Below, piece by piece: positions 24,961 to 36,509 of a stretch of DNA of 64,000 bases. A program made the position numbers and the translations under genes. Every line of letters starts with the position of its first letter. Position 1 is the first letter of the stretch. The DNA is from Gordius sp. MW1. Its lineage: Eukaryota; Nematomorpha; Gordioida; Gordea; Gordiidae. The stretch lies in contig OZ038526.1 of NCBI GenBank assembly GCA_964036665.1, positions 5,332,001 through 5,396,000 on the forward strand, written 5' to 3'. The notes below the pieces were generated by a model that saw only the letters and a list, made by a program, of their open reading frames with translations, did not search any database and was not told where the DNA came from.

Positions 24961-26500
24961 TACGGCGATCATTCAAAAACATGCTAACATACTTACCCAC
25001 GAAGAATATTGTTCACAAGTTCGTCGTGCTACCGGGCGGCAATTGTCTTTGGTCGAAGAGTTCATACATCGAAAGTGGCCTGGAGGCAATAGTGACCCCA
25101 TACAGATTTTCCTTACAGGGCCAGCAGGTAGTGGGAAAACCTTTACCCTCAAACTACTGATGGAACCATGTAATCGCTACTCGGAAGGTGTTGCTGGTTA
25201 TAATGCGTTCCTATCAGCGGCTTCCACCGGTATGGCTGCAAGTGCAATAGATGGTGTTACCGTCCACTCTGCTTTCCGCATTAAACAAGTAACTGCAAGC
25301 ATTGCTGACCATATCTCTAGAGAATCGCTAAATTCACTTCGCGTCGTTTTCCGCGGTATAGACACGATATTCATCGATGAATTAAGTAAGGTGCAGACAT
25401 GTTAACTAAAATTAATACTCGACTACAGCAGTTCACCTCCAACAATGACACACTCTTTGGTGGAATGAATATTGTATTTTGTGTCGATTTACGGCAACTG
25501 CCACCAGTTAGACAAACTCCGATTTATAAGCACCCACGCCATACCCTTATAGGTCCAATTCTCTGGCGCTCTTTGGCTTATTATCCGCTTACGGATATAA
25601 TGCGTCAAACAGAAAAAACATTTTCCGATATCCTAACAAAAGTGGGGGATGGGCAGGCCTTAAGTTTAGAGGAAAAAAACCTTATTGAAAGGCGATTTGT
25701 TGCTAACAATGCTATATCCCCTGCTGATACGGCCATAAGAATTTTTTACATGACTGCAGACGTTGATAGGTTTAATCGGAGCGCGTTTGCAGGTGGAGTG
25801 GTACACCAAGCCCTTGATGTTTAGTCCGGGCATACAAGTGCGTCTCAATTGGAGAGTGCCAAACATAGAGTCGCCAGAATGAAATTAGACGAAACGGCTG
25901 CTCTCCCGAGCTCTCTTATATTACTGCCAAATAAACCCTATATGATACGCACTAATGTAGATGTGAAAGATGGTCTTGTTAATGGCACGATCGGGATTTT
26001 ACAATACATTGAATCGTCAGATGATAACAATGTAATTATGCTTTGGCTTCAGTTTCCTCCCAAATCTCGTGTTGGCTTAATAGCCAACATCAAGTATGGC
26101 CCATATATTAAGGAGCATCCATATTTACAAAAATCATGGGTGCCGATACGTCAACGAACCGCTCATATTAATTTAAAGAGCACTGTGCGCTGTAAACGAA
26201 CTCAATTTCCCTTGGTCGAAGCTAGCGCAATTACTGTACACAAAGCGCAAGGTAGCTCCTACGATAGGGTTATCTACGATTACAATAGGAGCCACGAACA
26301 TCAGCTTGTTTACGTTGCGCTCTCGCGTGCTACGAGTCTCGCTGGTTTAACCATGACAAACGTGTGTGACGATCACGAATTTTACCACGCACGCGGTAAA
26401 CCTAATACTGTCTTAATGGCCGAAATAGCAAGATTAGAAACGAACCCTTTGCACTTGTTATCCAATGAATGCGCCGCTTTCTTGGCCCCTATCGGTTCCG
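24961..26500 (+). pseudogene. Helentron PIF1-family helicase, left copy
   Basis: Walker A is TGPAGSGKTFT near 25115-25145. Walker B is IFIDELS near 25370, where the right copy has DEIS. Then comes the VDLRQLPPV block, whose first residue is Val here instead of the invariant Gly of the family and the right copy. Motif VI is VYVALSRATSL. Breaks: a 13-nt deletion near 24961, a frame change at 25396-25405 shared with the right copy, and a TAG at 25822-25824 where the right copy has Tyr. Confidence 0.88.
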
Positions 26501-27296
26501 AGAATTTATCGCTCTTAACTTTCAACGTACAGAGTTTAAAACGTCATCAAAAAGATGTCAAGGTGCGGCCTTTGCTTCTGACGGCTAATATTCTGGCGTT
26601 TTGCGAAACCTGGCTTGACGATCACGACCGTGTCGTCTACCGAACTATACGTGTATTAAACAATTTAAAAGGTCCACAATTCGGGCTGGTGGTGTTGCTA
26701 TTTATGCGAAAAACAGTTGTACTCTGGCATATACGCCCCACGAACTGCTTAAGTACAACAAGAACACACAAACGCTAGACCCAAGTTTGGACACAAATGC
26801 TTTGTGCGGGGACATATGTGCCATAGAATGCACGATCCGAGGGGAACGGGTTTTATTAATAACGGTGTATGTTTCGCACAGTAGCTCGCACGTCAATATT
26901 CGCGAATTTTTCGAAACCTATTTATTGCCATACACCGCTCGTGTACCCGGGGTAACAACTGATACGCGTACCAGCCGATATCACAATATACCTATTATAT
27001 TATCCGGGGATTTTAATGTCGATCTTAGCGATATAGCCAATGAAAGCTTTCTTATTTTCATGGAATCAACGTTTGGCCTGCGATTGCATTCGCCGAGGAC
27101 TCCCACTACAAGGGGTGGCGCGTGTCTTGATGGTGTTTTCGCTCGCAACACCGTACCCTTAGTTAGCAAGTCTTATATCAGCTACTTTAGCTATCATCGT
27201 CCAATCTTTAGTATTACCGGTCCCTCCGAGGGAAGCCTCTACGTTCTTTCCGATCTCGTAAGTATACTTGCATTATGCATTAAAATACATACGTAG
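26500..27296 (+). pseudogene. Helentron AP-endonuclease-like domain, left copy
   Basis: C-terminal exonuclease-endonuclease-phosphatase fold typical of Helentrons. It begins LSLLTFNVQSLKRHQ, with FCETWL following; ILSGDFNVD is the catalytic GDFN box. A frame change near 26670 separates the first third from the rest and is present at the same place in the right copy. Confidence 0.85.
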
Positions 27297-27602
27297 CCAT
27301 AGAGGGCGGAAATTACCCCTCCCTGCCTCCCCTTGGCTACACCCATGTACGTAGCCTATTTATTCAAAACTAATCGCCATCTCAGTGGAGAGGTCACCTA
27401 TTTAGTGGCTTAATTGGTTTTCCTATATTATTTTATTGCCCATTTATAATATTTGAACTCAATTGTATAAAAAATGCTTAAATTATCCCTAGCCTAGCAC
27501 TTAAATTATTTAAGCGAGCAACACTCGAAATTAAAAAAATATTATGTTCCTTTTAAAAACTAATTTAATTTTATTAGGCAACAAATCTTATAGAATAACT
27601 AT

Positions 27603-27836
27603 ATGCAGGTAATAGATGATGTGATATACGTGGTGGGTGGCTTTAATGGAGTATTTTCCATACAACACGTTGAATGGTTCAACGACGAAACTGATGAATG
27701 GTTTAAAGCGAATTATACGCATTTATTCCGAAGGGTTTCAAATGCTTGTGTCATTACCAATTTATCGAACCGAAAAATATTCATCTATTCTGGGATCTAA
27801 CTTTCAATTTTCATTACCTTTTACCCTATTTAATAT
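27603..27836 (+). pseudogene. Kelch-repeat exon, left copy
   Basis: After an acceptor-like TATGCAG at 27602-27608, the frame encodes a single kelch blade with VIDDVIYVVGGFNG and WFNDETDEWF, as in BTB-kelch (KLHL) proteins. Only about 65 residues are open and no BTB or further blades lie nearby, so this is an isolated exon. The first 60 nt match the right copy nearly perfectly; after 27666 the two copies diverge sharply. Confidence 0.7.
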
Positions 27837-29323
27837 TTAATTAATTAATCTTTGTATGTCAGTAAATGTATACCCATTTAATATTAATTTATGTTTTAAA
27901 GGATATTTTATATTTTCCTATTTTATTTTGGTTTGACCTACTCGGAATAAATGGTCAATAAATTTAAAAAAAATTATAGTCGACCTTATTACAATGCGCG
28001 TCGCTCAATTTTAAATTTTAGGCACCTTTTCAATTTAATAAATAACAATTAATTGTTTATAAGCCTATTTTTTGAAGATATCTTCTATGTAAATTTCTTG
28101 TATATTTTTAATAAATTAATTCGCGAATATTACTGGGGTATTTCTATACCCCATTTGCAATTCTCATAGATAATTTAACAAAAGGGTATGGAGGATGGGA
28201 ATGCGTAAGTGCAGAATCATTAAATTTAATGGCATAGGAATAAGGGGAAATTAGTTTAAAATAAAGCCGACGTTAAATTATAAGTTAGTCCCTTATAAAT
28301 TAGAAGATAACAAATTCTAGTAGAAACCATTATAAAAAAATTAATAAAGTATAATGGGAAAATGAAAGTCTCTAAATAATTTTGAGCTCATAAGTATACT
28401 CGCATTATGACAATTTGATAGTTTACATTTAAACGTTGAGGATTAGATTTTTTATTTAATATTAATTTAATAAATACATATTTCTCAATGTTAGGAACCT
28501 TTTCAACAGAGAAATAATAATATTTGATATCCCTTAATATAAAATTTTGATAAGTTATTTATTATCCCTAATTTATGCCCCCCAAAAACATACTCTCGAC
28601 CTCGAGTACCCTCTTTCAACCTTGGAATTTAATGGGGTTTCGGATGGAAACAAATAAACCGAAGAAAGTAGAAGGTATGACCTTGTAAATTTTTAACGTA
28701 ATTTAATAATATTAATTTCTATGCAATTTATGTTTAATTAATAACCTTTCTTCCAACGATTGACCCCCACAAGAAAACTTCCCCTTGTCAAAGGTACCTA
28801 ACATTTTATTAATTTTTTAATTTATTTTATCTTCTTATTTCTACATCTTTATCTATTTTTATCTCTATTAGTGTTTCAACTACAAGTTCGACTACACTAC
28901 TACTTACATCAGGTATTATTTATCCCGATATTTGTTTAATTACATTTTTTCATATTATGTTAAAAGTAATCATATTAATTTTGTGACTTTTTAAATAATT
29001 TCAGCACTTTTTCTCGATTTGTCTAGAAAGATAATCCTTTTACGCTGTTGAAATAAAATTCAGTTAGCACTTCTAACTTACTCTAAATTTTACTGTAAAT
29101 TCACAATTCTTCCCAACTTTCGTCACAGTCAAACATAAAGATTTATTAATTCAACATTAAATTGAAAAGGCAAAGAGAATTTTATGTTAGAGCCGAGAAT
29201 ATATGAATTTATTTCTGTTTGGTAAATTGGCAATAACACAAGCAATCGAGGCCCTTCGGGATAAATTCGTATAATGCGCTTTTTTAAACCAGTCATCGGT
29301 TTTGTCATTGAAGCAATCCACTT
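27667..29323. other. Spacer between the inverted Helentron arms
   Basis: AT-rich, 1.66 kb. Its two ends hold the diverged remainders of the two kelch exons facing each other (to about 27840 and from about 29129). The middle has no ORF, repeat or RNA gene I can support. Confidence 0.6.
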
Positions 29324-29394
29324 GTTGTATGGAAAATACTCCATTAAAGCCACCCACCACGTATATCACATCATCTATTACCTGCATATAGTTA
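29129..29394 (-). pseudogene. Kelch-repeat exon, right copy
   Basis: Mirror of the left copy: VIDDVIYVVGGFNG, then CFNDKTDDWF. Relative to the left copy the downstream part carries many substitutions while the upstream part is almost identical. It is isolated from any other kelch or BTB coding sequence. Confidence 0.7.
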
Positions 29395-29688
29395 TTCTAT
29401 AAGATTTGTTGCCTAATAAAATTAAATTAGTTTTTAAAAGGAACATAATATTTTTTTAATTTCGAGTGTTGCTCGCTTAAATAATTTAAGTGCTAGGCTA
29501 GGGATAAGCATTTTTTATACAATTGAGTTCAGATATTATAAATGGGCAATAAAATAATATAGGAAAACCAATTAAGCCACTAAATAGGTGACCTCTCCAC
29601 TGAGATGGCGATTAGTTTTGAATAAATAGGCTACGTACATGGGTGTAGCCAAGGGGAGGCAGGGAGGGGTAATTTCCGCCCTCTATGG

Positions 29689-30480
29689 CTACGTATGTAT
29701 TTTAATGCATAATGCAAGTATACTTACGAGATCGGAAAGAACGTAGAGGCTTCCCTCGGAGGGACCGGTAATACTAAAGATTGGACGATGATAGCTAAAG
29801 TAGCTGATATAAGACTTGCTAACTAAGGGTACGGTGTTGCGAGCGAAAACACCATCAAGACACGCGCCACCCCTTGTAGTGGGAGTCCTCGGCGAATGCA
29901 ATCGCAGGCCAAACGTTGATTCCATGAAAATAAGAAAGCTTTCATTGGCTATATCGCTAAGATCGACATTAAAATCCCCGGATAATATAATAGGTATATT
30001 GTGATATCGGCTGGTACGCGTATCAGTTGTTACCCCGGGTACACGAGCGGTGTATGGCAATAAATAGGTTTCGAAAAATTCGCGAATATTGACGTGCGAG
30101 CTACTGTGCGAAACATACACCGTTATTAATAAAACCCGTTCCCCTCGGATCGTGCATTCTATGGCACATATGTCCCCGCACAAAGCATTTGTGTCCAAAC
30201 TTGGGTCTAGCGTTTGTGTGTTCTTGTTGTACTTAAGCAGTTCGTGGGGCGTATATGCCAGAGTACAGCTGTTTTTCGCATAAATAGCAACACCACCAGC
30301 CCGAATTGTGGACCTTTTAAATTGTTTAATACACGTATAGTTCGGTAGACGACACGGTCGTGATCGTCAAGCCAGGTTTCGCAAAACGCCAGAATATTAG
30401 CCGTGAGAAGCAAAGGCCGCACCTTGACATCTTTTTGATGACGTTTTAAACTCTGTACGTTGAAAGTTAAGAGCGATAAA
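29689..30480 (-). pseudogene. Helentron AP-endonuclease-like domain, right copy
   Basis: Begins LSLLTFNVQSLKRHQ and has ILSGDFNVD, as in the left copy, with the same internal frame change near 30320. The last 169 codons are identical in protein sequence to the left copy, which fits recent homogenisation of the arms. Confidence 0.85.
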
Positions 30481-32170
30481 TTCTCGGAACCGATAGGGGC
30501 CAAGAAAGCGGCGCATTCATCGGATAACAAGTGCAAAGGGTTCGTTTCTAATCTTGCTATTTCGGCCATTAAGACAGTATTAGGTTTACCGCGTGCGTGG
30601 TAAAATTCGTGATCGTCACACACGTTTGTCATGGTTAAACCAGCGAGACTCGTAGCACGCGAGAGCGCAACGTAAACAAGCTGATGTTCGTGGCTCCTAT
30701 TGTAATCGTAGATAACCCTATCGTAGGAGCTACCTTGCGCTTTGTGTACAGTAATTGCGCTAGCTTCGACCAAGGGAAATTGAGTTCGTTTACAGTGCAC
30801 AGTGCTCTTTAAATTAATATGAGCGGTTCGTTGACGTATCGGCACCCATGATTTTTGTAAATATGGATGCTCCTTAATATATGGGCCATACTTGATGTTG
30901 GCTATTAAGCCAACACGAGATTTGGGAGGAAACTGAAGCCAAAGCATAATTACATTGTTATCATCTGACGATTCAATGTATTGTAAAATCCCGATCGTGC
31001 CATTAACAAGACCATCTTTCACATCTACATTAGTGCGTATCATATAGGGTTTATTTGGCAGTAATATAAGAGAGCTCGGGAGAGCAGCCGTTTCGTCTAA
31101 TTTCATTCTGGCGACTCTATGTTTGGCACTCTCCAATTGAGACGCACTTGTATGCCCGGAGTAAACATCAAGGGCTTGGTGTACCACTCCACCTGCAAAC
31201 GCGCTCCGATTAAACCTATCAACGTCTGCAGTCATGTAAAAAATTCTTATGGCCGTATCAGCAGGGGATATAGCATTGTTAGCAACAAATCGCCTTTCAA
31301 TAAGGTTTTTTTCCTCTAAACTTAAGGCCTGCCCATCCCCCACTTTTGTTAGGATATCGGAAAATGTTTTTTCTGTTTGACGCATTATATCCGTAAGCGG
31401 ATAATAAGCCAAGGAGCGCCAGAGAATTGGACCTATAAGGGTATGGCGTGGGTGCTTATAAATCGGAGTTTGTCTAACTGGTGGCAGTTGCCGTAAATCG
31501 CCACAAAATACAATATTCATTCCACCAAAGAGTGTGTCATTGTTGGAGGTGAATTGCTGTAGTCGAGTATTAATTTTAGTTAACATGTCTGCACCTTACT
31601 TATTTCATCGATGAATATCGTGTCTATACCGCGGAAAACGACGCGAAGTGAATTTAGCGATTCTCTAGAGATATGGTCAGCAATGCTTGCAGTTACTTGT
31701 TTAATGCGGAAAGCAGAGTGGACGGTAACACCATCTATTGCACTTGCAGCCATACCGGTGGAAGCCGCTGATAGGAACGCATCATAACCAGCAACACCTT
31801 CCGAGTAGCGATTACATGGTTCCATCAGTAGTTTGAGGGTAAAGGTTTTCCCACTACCTGCTGGCCCTGTAAGGAAAATCTGTATGGGGTCACTATTGCC
31901 TCCAGGCCACTTTCGATGTATGAACTCTTCGACCAAAGACAATTGCCGCCCGGTAGCACGACGAACTTGTGAACAATATTCTTCGTGGGTAAGTATGTTA
32001 GCACGTTTTTGAATGATCGCCGTGTTTTGCAGAGCAAATTTTCGAATGTCACTAGTATCAGCGACTGCCAACATGGCCACCATCGCTGCATCATCATCAA
32101 ATTTAGTGCGTTCCCGGTCGGGCAGTTCGGTAGGTAATTCCTCTGTATACAATCGACGACATTCAGACAT
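30480..32170 (-). pseudogene. Helentron PIF1-family helicase, right copy
   Basis: Better preserved than the left copy. Walker A is TGPAGSGKTFT, Walker B is IFIDEIS, the block GDLRQLPPV keeps its Gly, and motif VI is VYVALSRATSL. One frame change remains at 31580-31586 (Walker B frame ends TGTTAA; the next frame opens at an overlapping ATG), shared with the left copy. The downstream frame is open for 459 codons into the endonuclease. Confidence 0.88.
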
Positions 32171-32209
32171 GGTTAGTTATATATCAACGTATTCGTAACG
32201 TTTCCGAGC

Positions 32210-33535
32210 TTAGAGAATTTCGCGCTCGTGCGAATCATAAATTGCAAGATATTTGTCATTGTTCAATAGATCTACGCGTTCGTTACGGAATGTTATATAC
32301 AAAAGCGTCATTTCTCGTTTGTAGTCGGTAAGTTCGTTTAGATTATAGCGTCTGTAGCGTATAATATGAGGAAGTTTCCGTTTAACATTCGCCATTTTGA
32401 CGAATATAAAAGTATGCTACAAAATCGGCTAGACAAACGCTGGTAAGAGCATCGGGTCGTTGCGCGTATCGATCGAATAAAATGTCTTGCCAAATAGTTG
32501 TGGCTTCTGGATCAAGAGATTCGGTATCCATTTGGGACTGACTCTTTACCACACGTTGCGTGTGGCCAAACCGTCGGTATGTAAACTATCTTACGGCTCG
32601 AGGCCGACATCCCTAACCGTAACAAATACCATGCTGCTTCTTGGCTACTCATTTCAATTGCGTTAAGTGTGCGAGTTCCCATTTCACGCATACAATCAGA
32701 AAAATCTTGATCGGGATATTCTTCTCGTAATTTTATTAAATCCCTATGAAGGGAGCTAAGGCCACGCTCGGCTTTGTTCCCGTATTCGGCGATGTACGCT
32801 GCACACGAATATTCATCTAGGATAAATTGTATATCCATGTTAGATTTAAGAGTCATCGATACCCATCAATCATAGGATTATTCCATAGTTGATCCATGCC
32901 TCGTTTTAGAAATACCATAGGACGGTGTATTCCAGCGCGCAATACGTTGAGATAATTGGCGTACGAGGAAACGCTATGGAAGTCGAGGAATTCGTCGAAG
33001 CTTGTAAGTACCTGACTCCGCGACTCTAGATCCGCTTTCATATCGACGTAGTTTTTTGTTAGAAATCTTTGCGCGAATCTTCTTTAGCCATGGGTATCAG
33101 AATGCGGGTGTCGAGCATAGGCCAAAACGGTATACCAAAGCGACAGATGTGATGGCCACGCATCTTTTTATAGCACGTAAATGTATGTTTATGAACTTGC
33201 AGTTTGGCGAATTTCTCATTGAGCCATTTATGCAGATCTATGCTAATTAGTCTATCGATCAAATGTTTTCGGATACCGGTTCCAAGGGATCATTTTCTAA
33301 CCATAGTAATATGTGTGCGTGTGGACTACCGCGGTGTTGAAACTCGATTCGTTTGAAGTAATCTAGTACACGGTAACGCCCAAAAGGAGAACACTTCGGA
33401 GATTTAAGTACCAATAATAGCTTGTCTACTAACTTAGCAAAATAAAGTTACAGGATCGTCATTGACCAATGTACTCCGCTCGAGACTGGATATTCCCGCG
33501 ACTATGTCGGCGCCTTCGTAAGTTTTACGGTATTT
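32210..33535 (-). pseudogene. Helentron Rep (HUH-Y2) domain, right copy
   Basis: Heavily broken. The two-tyrosine motif reads YIAEYGNK, with Gly where the left copy has Val. The frame upstream ends at the same ATGA as the left copy (32853-32856). The HUH motif region near 33310-33325 survives in DNA but lies outside any long open frame because of deletions around 33260 and 33440. Confidence 0.82.
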
Positions 33536-33539
33536 TAAT

Positions 33540-35447
33540 TTATAGAGTGTGTAACAAATCTGGCCATACAAATTCGCAAGCACTAAGAGTAAAAAAGAAA
33601 GTGGGCCTGCCTAACTGGCGAAGCATGGCAAAAAGATCTTTCTTTCGACTAGACCAATAATGGACCGAATTTGGTATTGATTTAAGAAAGGCTAAGTTTG
33701 TGTCTAAACATTTTTCGAAATATTCCTCGTCCTCGATCATTTTTCGTGTGACACTACATGAGTCGCTCAAAACATTTTTGAATGTAGCATACATCGATGC
33801 AGTAACACGTAATTTCATCACCTTAGCAGCCATATACAAAACATGCTCTGGGACGGCGCCTCGTCTATCCTGACGCCGAATTTCACTGGTGGCCATAGTA
33901 AAAGGAGTTACTCGCACACCGTTTATGAAAATTCGAGGCTCGCCAATGTATATACCTGGAAATGATAGCTCTTCTGCATATGTATCAAAAGCCAGACCAA
34001 GTGAAGTTTTGTTTTGAACACGTGCGAGAGAAAGATAATGCTCTTCATTCCATAGCATAGTTTGCTGTTGACATGTCATATTATCGGCAGCTTCGTTGAC
34101 GATGGGCAGTGTTTCGACTTCATGCTCTTCATTCCCTATCATTGTACCCTGTTGACCGGCAGTTACATTTGATATACTACTCTCAGGTTCTAAGAAGGAG
34201 GCATCAATGGTGATATCTTTATAGAGAGGCTTTGTCATCAAATAACCCAACCATAAGCGGACATCTTTCTTATTTACGTAACCCACAAATTGAGACGTTT
34301 TGTAGGATTGATGTTTTTTTATATGCACGTTTATTGCATAGTCGTCAGCGACTGAACGTGGTAATGCCGATACCATAGAATTAATGTCAGCGGGTACATT
34401 TATAATTTGACCAAACAATCGTTTACTGCCATAGTGATAGCGCAATCGACGAATATGTAGGAATGGTAACCGTGGTGATACCAACCTTTCTGTAACACAC
34501 TTTAACGGCGGTAAATGCTCTGGGTATGGCGGATATGCAAAACCATTTGATTTTGACATAATAGGTATCCGAGCACCAGACAAAGATGTATAGCAAGTAT
34601 TACATAACATAAATGAAGATACCTCCTCACCGGGAAATTCAGTCGTAAGTAGCGAAACCATTTTACCGACAGATCTAAGGTCATGATGGAACCATAAACG
34701 ATCGCACACGTTACAATGGTGGCCATACCCATTACATGTAAACGTTAGAGCAAATTCTCGAGAGGCGAGCTTATATATCTCGGGTACGCCAATAATTTCG
34801 TCTAAAAGACTTATTTCGCTTCGAGTCGTAAGGAAGCGGGCGGGATTGCGTTTACGAGGGGAGGCCTCACCGGGTTCTTCGCCAGAAGTGGCCGAGAGGC
34901 GTGCGCGGTAAGCGCGTTTCTTGGTAGCTTCGTCGGTGTTCTTACCGGTAGCCGAGAGGCGTGCGCGGTAAATGCGTTTTTTGGTAGCTTCGTCGGTGTT
35001 CTTACCGGTAGCCGAGAGGCGTGCGCGGTAAGCGCGTTTCTTGGTAGCTTCGTCGATGTTCTTACCGGTAGCCGAGAGGCGTGCGCGGTAAGCGCGTTTC
35101 TTGGTAGCTTCGTCGGTGTTCTTACCGGTAGCCGAGAGGCGTGCGCGGTAAGCGCGTTGTTTGGTAGCTTCGTCGGTGTTCTGCAGCCGAGAGGCGTGCG
35201 CGGTAAGCGCGTTTCTTGGTAGCTTCGTCAGTGTTCTTACCGGCAGCCGAGAGGCGTGCGCGGTAAGCGCGTTTCTTGGTAGCTTCGTCGGTGTTCTTAC
35301 CGGTAGCCGAGAGGCGTGCGCGGTAAGCGCGTTGTTTGGTAGCTTCGTCGGTGTTGTTACCGGCAGCCGAGAGGCGTGAGCGGTAAGCGCGTTGTTTGGC
35401 GGCCAAAATTCCGCGTTTTTGAATTAGGGCCTCGTCAGCTTCATCTA
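33540..35447 (-). pseudogene. Helentron N-terminal region with tandem repeats and zinc-finger cysteines, right copy
   Basis: Probable exon 2. Starting after an acceptor-like CTACAG (exon start at 35447), the frame runs through ten units of RAYRARLSA-type repeats, then FTCNGYGHHCNVCDRLWF and CNTCYTSLSGARIP, the cysteine pairs of Helitron N-termini. One unit of 55 bp instead of 60 shifts the frame at about 35185; apart from that it is open to 33540. The charged repeats suggest a helical or coiled-coil segment. Confidence 0.8.
34891..35404 (-). repeat. 60-bp tandem repeat encoding a 20-residue helix-like unit
   Basis: Units start at 34891, 34951, 35011, 35071, 35131, 35186, 35246, 35306 and 35366 (the last partial), with the first nine complete or nearly so. 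Consensus protein unit: KRAYRARLSAAGKNTDEAT plus one Lys. All are 60 bp except the 55-bp unit at 35131-35185. High identity between units points to recent expansion. Confidence 0.9.
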
Positions 35448-35471
35448 CTGTAGTATCCGTTAAAAATTACA

Positions 35472-36509
35472 GGGGGGTAATAATGATTTACGGAAGGGCA
35501 CACCATAAATTTAAAAAATTTACAAATTTTTAGATTTAGATGACCTATTTGAAAATTTGAATGGATTTCCCTTATTACACATATTTTAAATTAATTGCTA
35601 TTTAATATCAAATTGAATTTGTTTTAAATTATCTAAAAGTTTTAATTCAGTTATTTTATAAAAAATACATAATACAGTCGAAACTTCCTAATCGCAAATC
35701 GAATTATCGCGAAAATCTTTTAATCGCGACGTTAACCACTATTTGGTTTTATTCAAACGATAATATTACCAAAAACATCGTTTATCGAAAAATCGCTTAA
35801 TATTACAATGTCGAATATTCACAAACATTTTCGAGTCCTTAAATCAACCATACAATTATATAAAATATCTTTTTTATTGCGAAGCGTATGACTTTATGTA
35901 TTTACATATATCGGTTAATCGCGAATTTTTATTCAGGCCCAAGGCTTTGCAATTAAACGGTTTTGACTGTATAGGTTTATTAATTTTATTTTTTTAGTCT
36001 ATTAATTCCTAAGCTACTATAATACTAAATGTTTATTTATTTAGGACTACTTGATAAAATTTTATTAATTCTTCGTATATTCATATATAATCTCCAGACA
36101 AAAAATAAAGACATGGTAAGATATCAAAATGCACAGGCAAATTTCCGTAAATGAGAACTTTTAAAAATTAATAACGAGGAAAAATAAACATGTTAAAATC
36201 TAAATTTAAAAGTTAAATTCATTACAGATAGGTTAAGAATAATGGAAATTTTGATTTTATATTGTGGAAGGTAGCATCTAAAAGATATTCTAGGATAAAT
36301 TTTATTAAGCTACTGGAAAATGAAATTGTAATAATCACTAACTTATTTTGTACAACATTTATAAACCGCTTGGGGTCCTCATGACCTCACCTAATTTGTG
36401 TTTGGTTTTTCATATTATATATATACTAAAAATAGGGGTTTCATAAAATCCATAACGTGATAAATTTCGTGCCCCATTTCAATATATAAAATGTTCTATT
36501 AATAAATAT
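35472..36509. other. Inner part of the predicted Helentron intron, before the hAT insertion
   Basis: AT-rich. At 35472-35545 it holds half of a GGGCGTAGCC-family MITE. A stretch at about 36125-36245 (AATGCACAGG, AAATGAGAACTTTTAAAAA, AATAAACATGTTAAAATC) is repeated in the same orientation at about 37810-37970, on the other side of the hAT element. No coding signal. Confidence 0.55.

Larger units (their letters stand above)
22380..27666 (+). mobile_element. Helentron (Helitron with AP-endonuclease), left copy, 5'-truncated and decayed
   Basis: A rolling-circle transposon body in order: cysteine-rich N-terminal region, Rep with HUH and two-tyrosine motifs, PIF1-type helicase, AP-endonuclease-like domain, MITE scar, kelch exon. 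It is an inverted, almost identical copy of 29324-34598. It lacks the N-terminal repeats and first exon present at the right copy. At least three lesions are private to it (16 nt lost near 22630, 13 nt lost near 24961, an in-frame TAG at 25822), so it cannot make the full protein. Confidence 0.9.

Noticed and set aside
27603..27836. A functional kelch/BTB host gene
   Set aside because: Only one blade, no BTB or further exons, and the same fragment is duplicated in mirror image next to a dead transposon.
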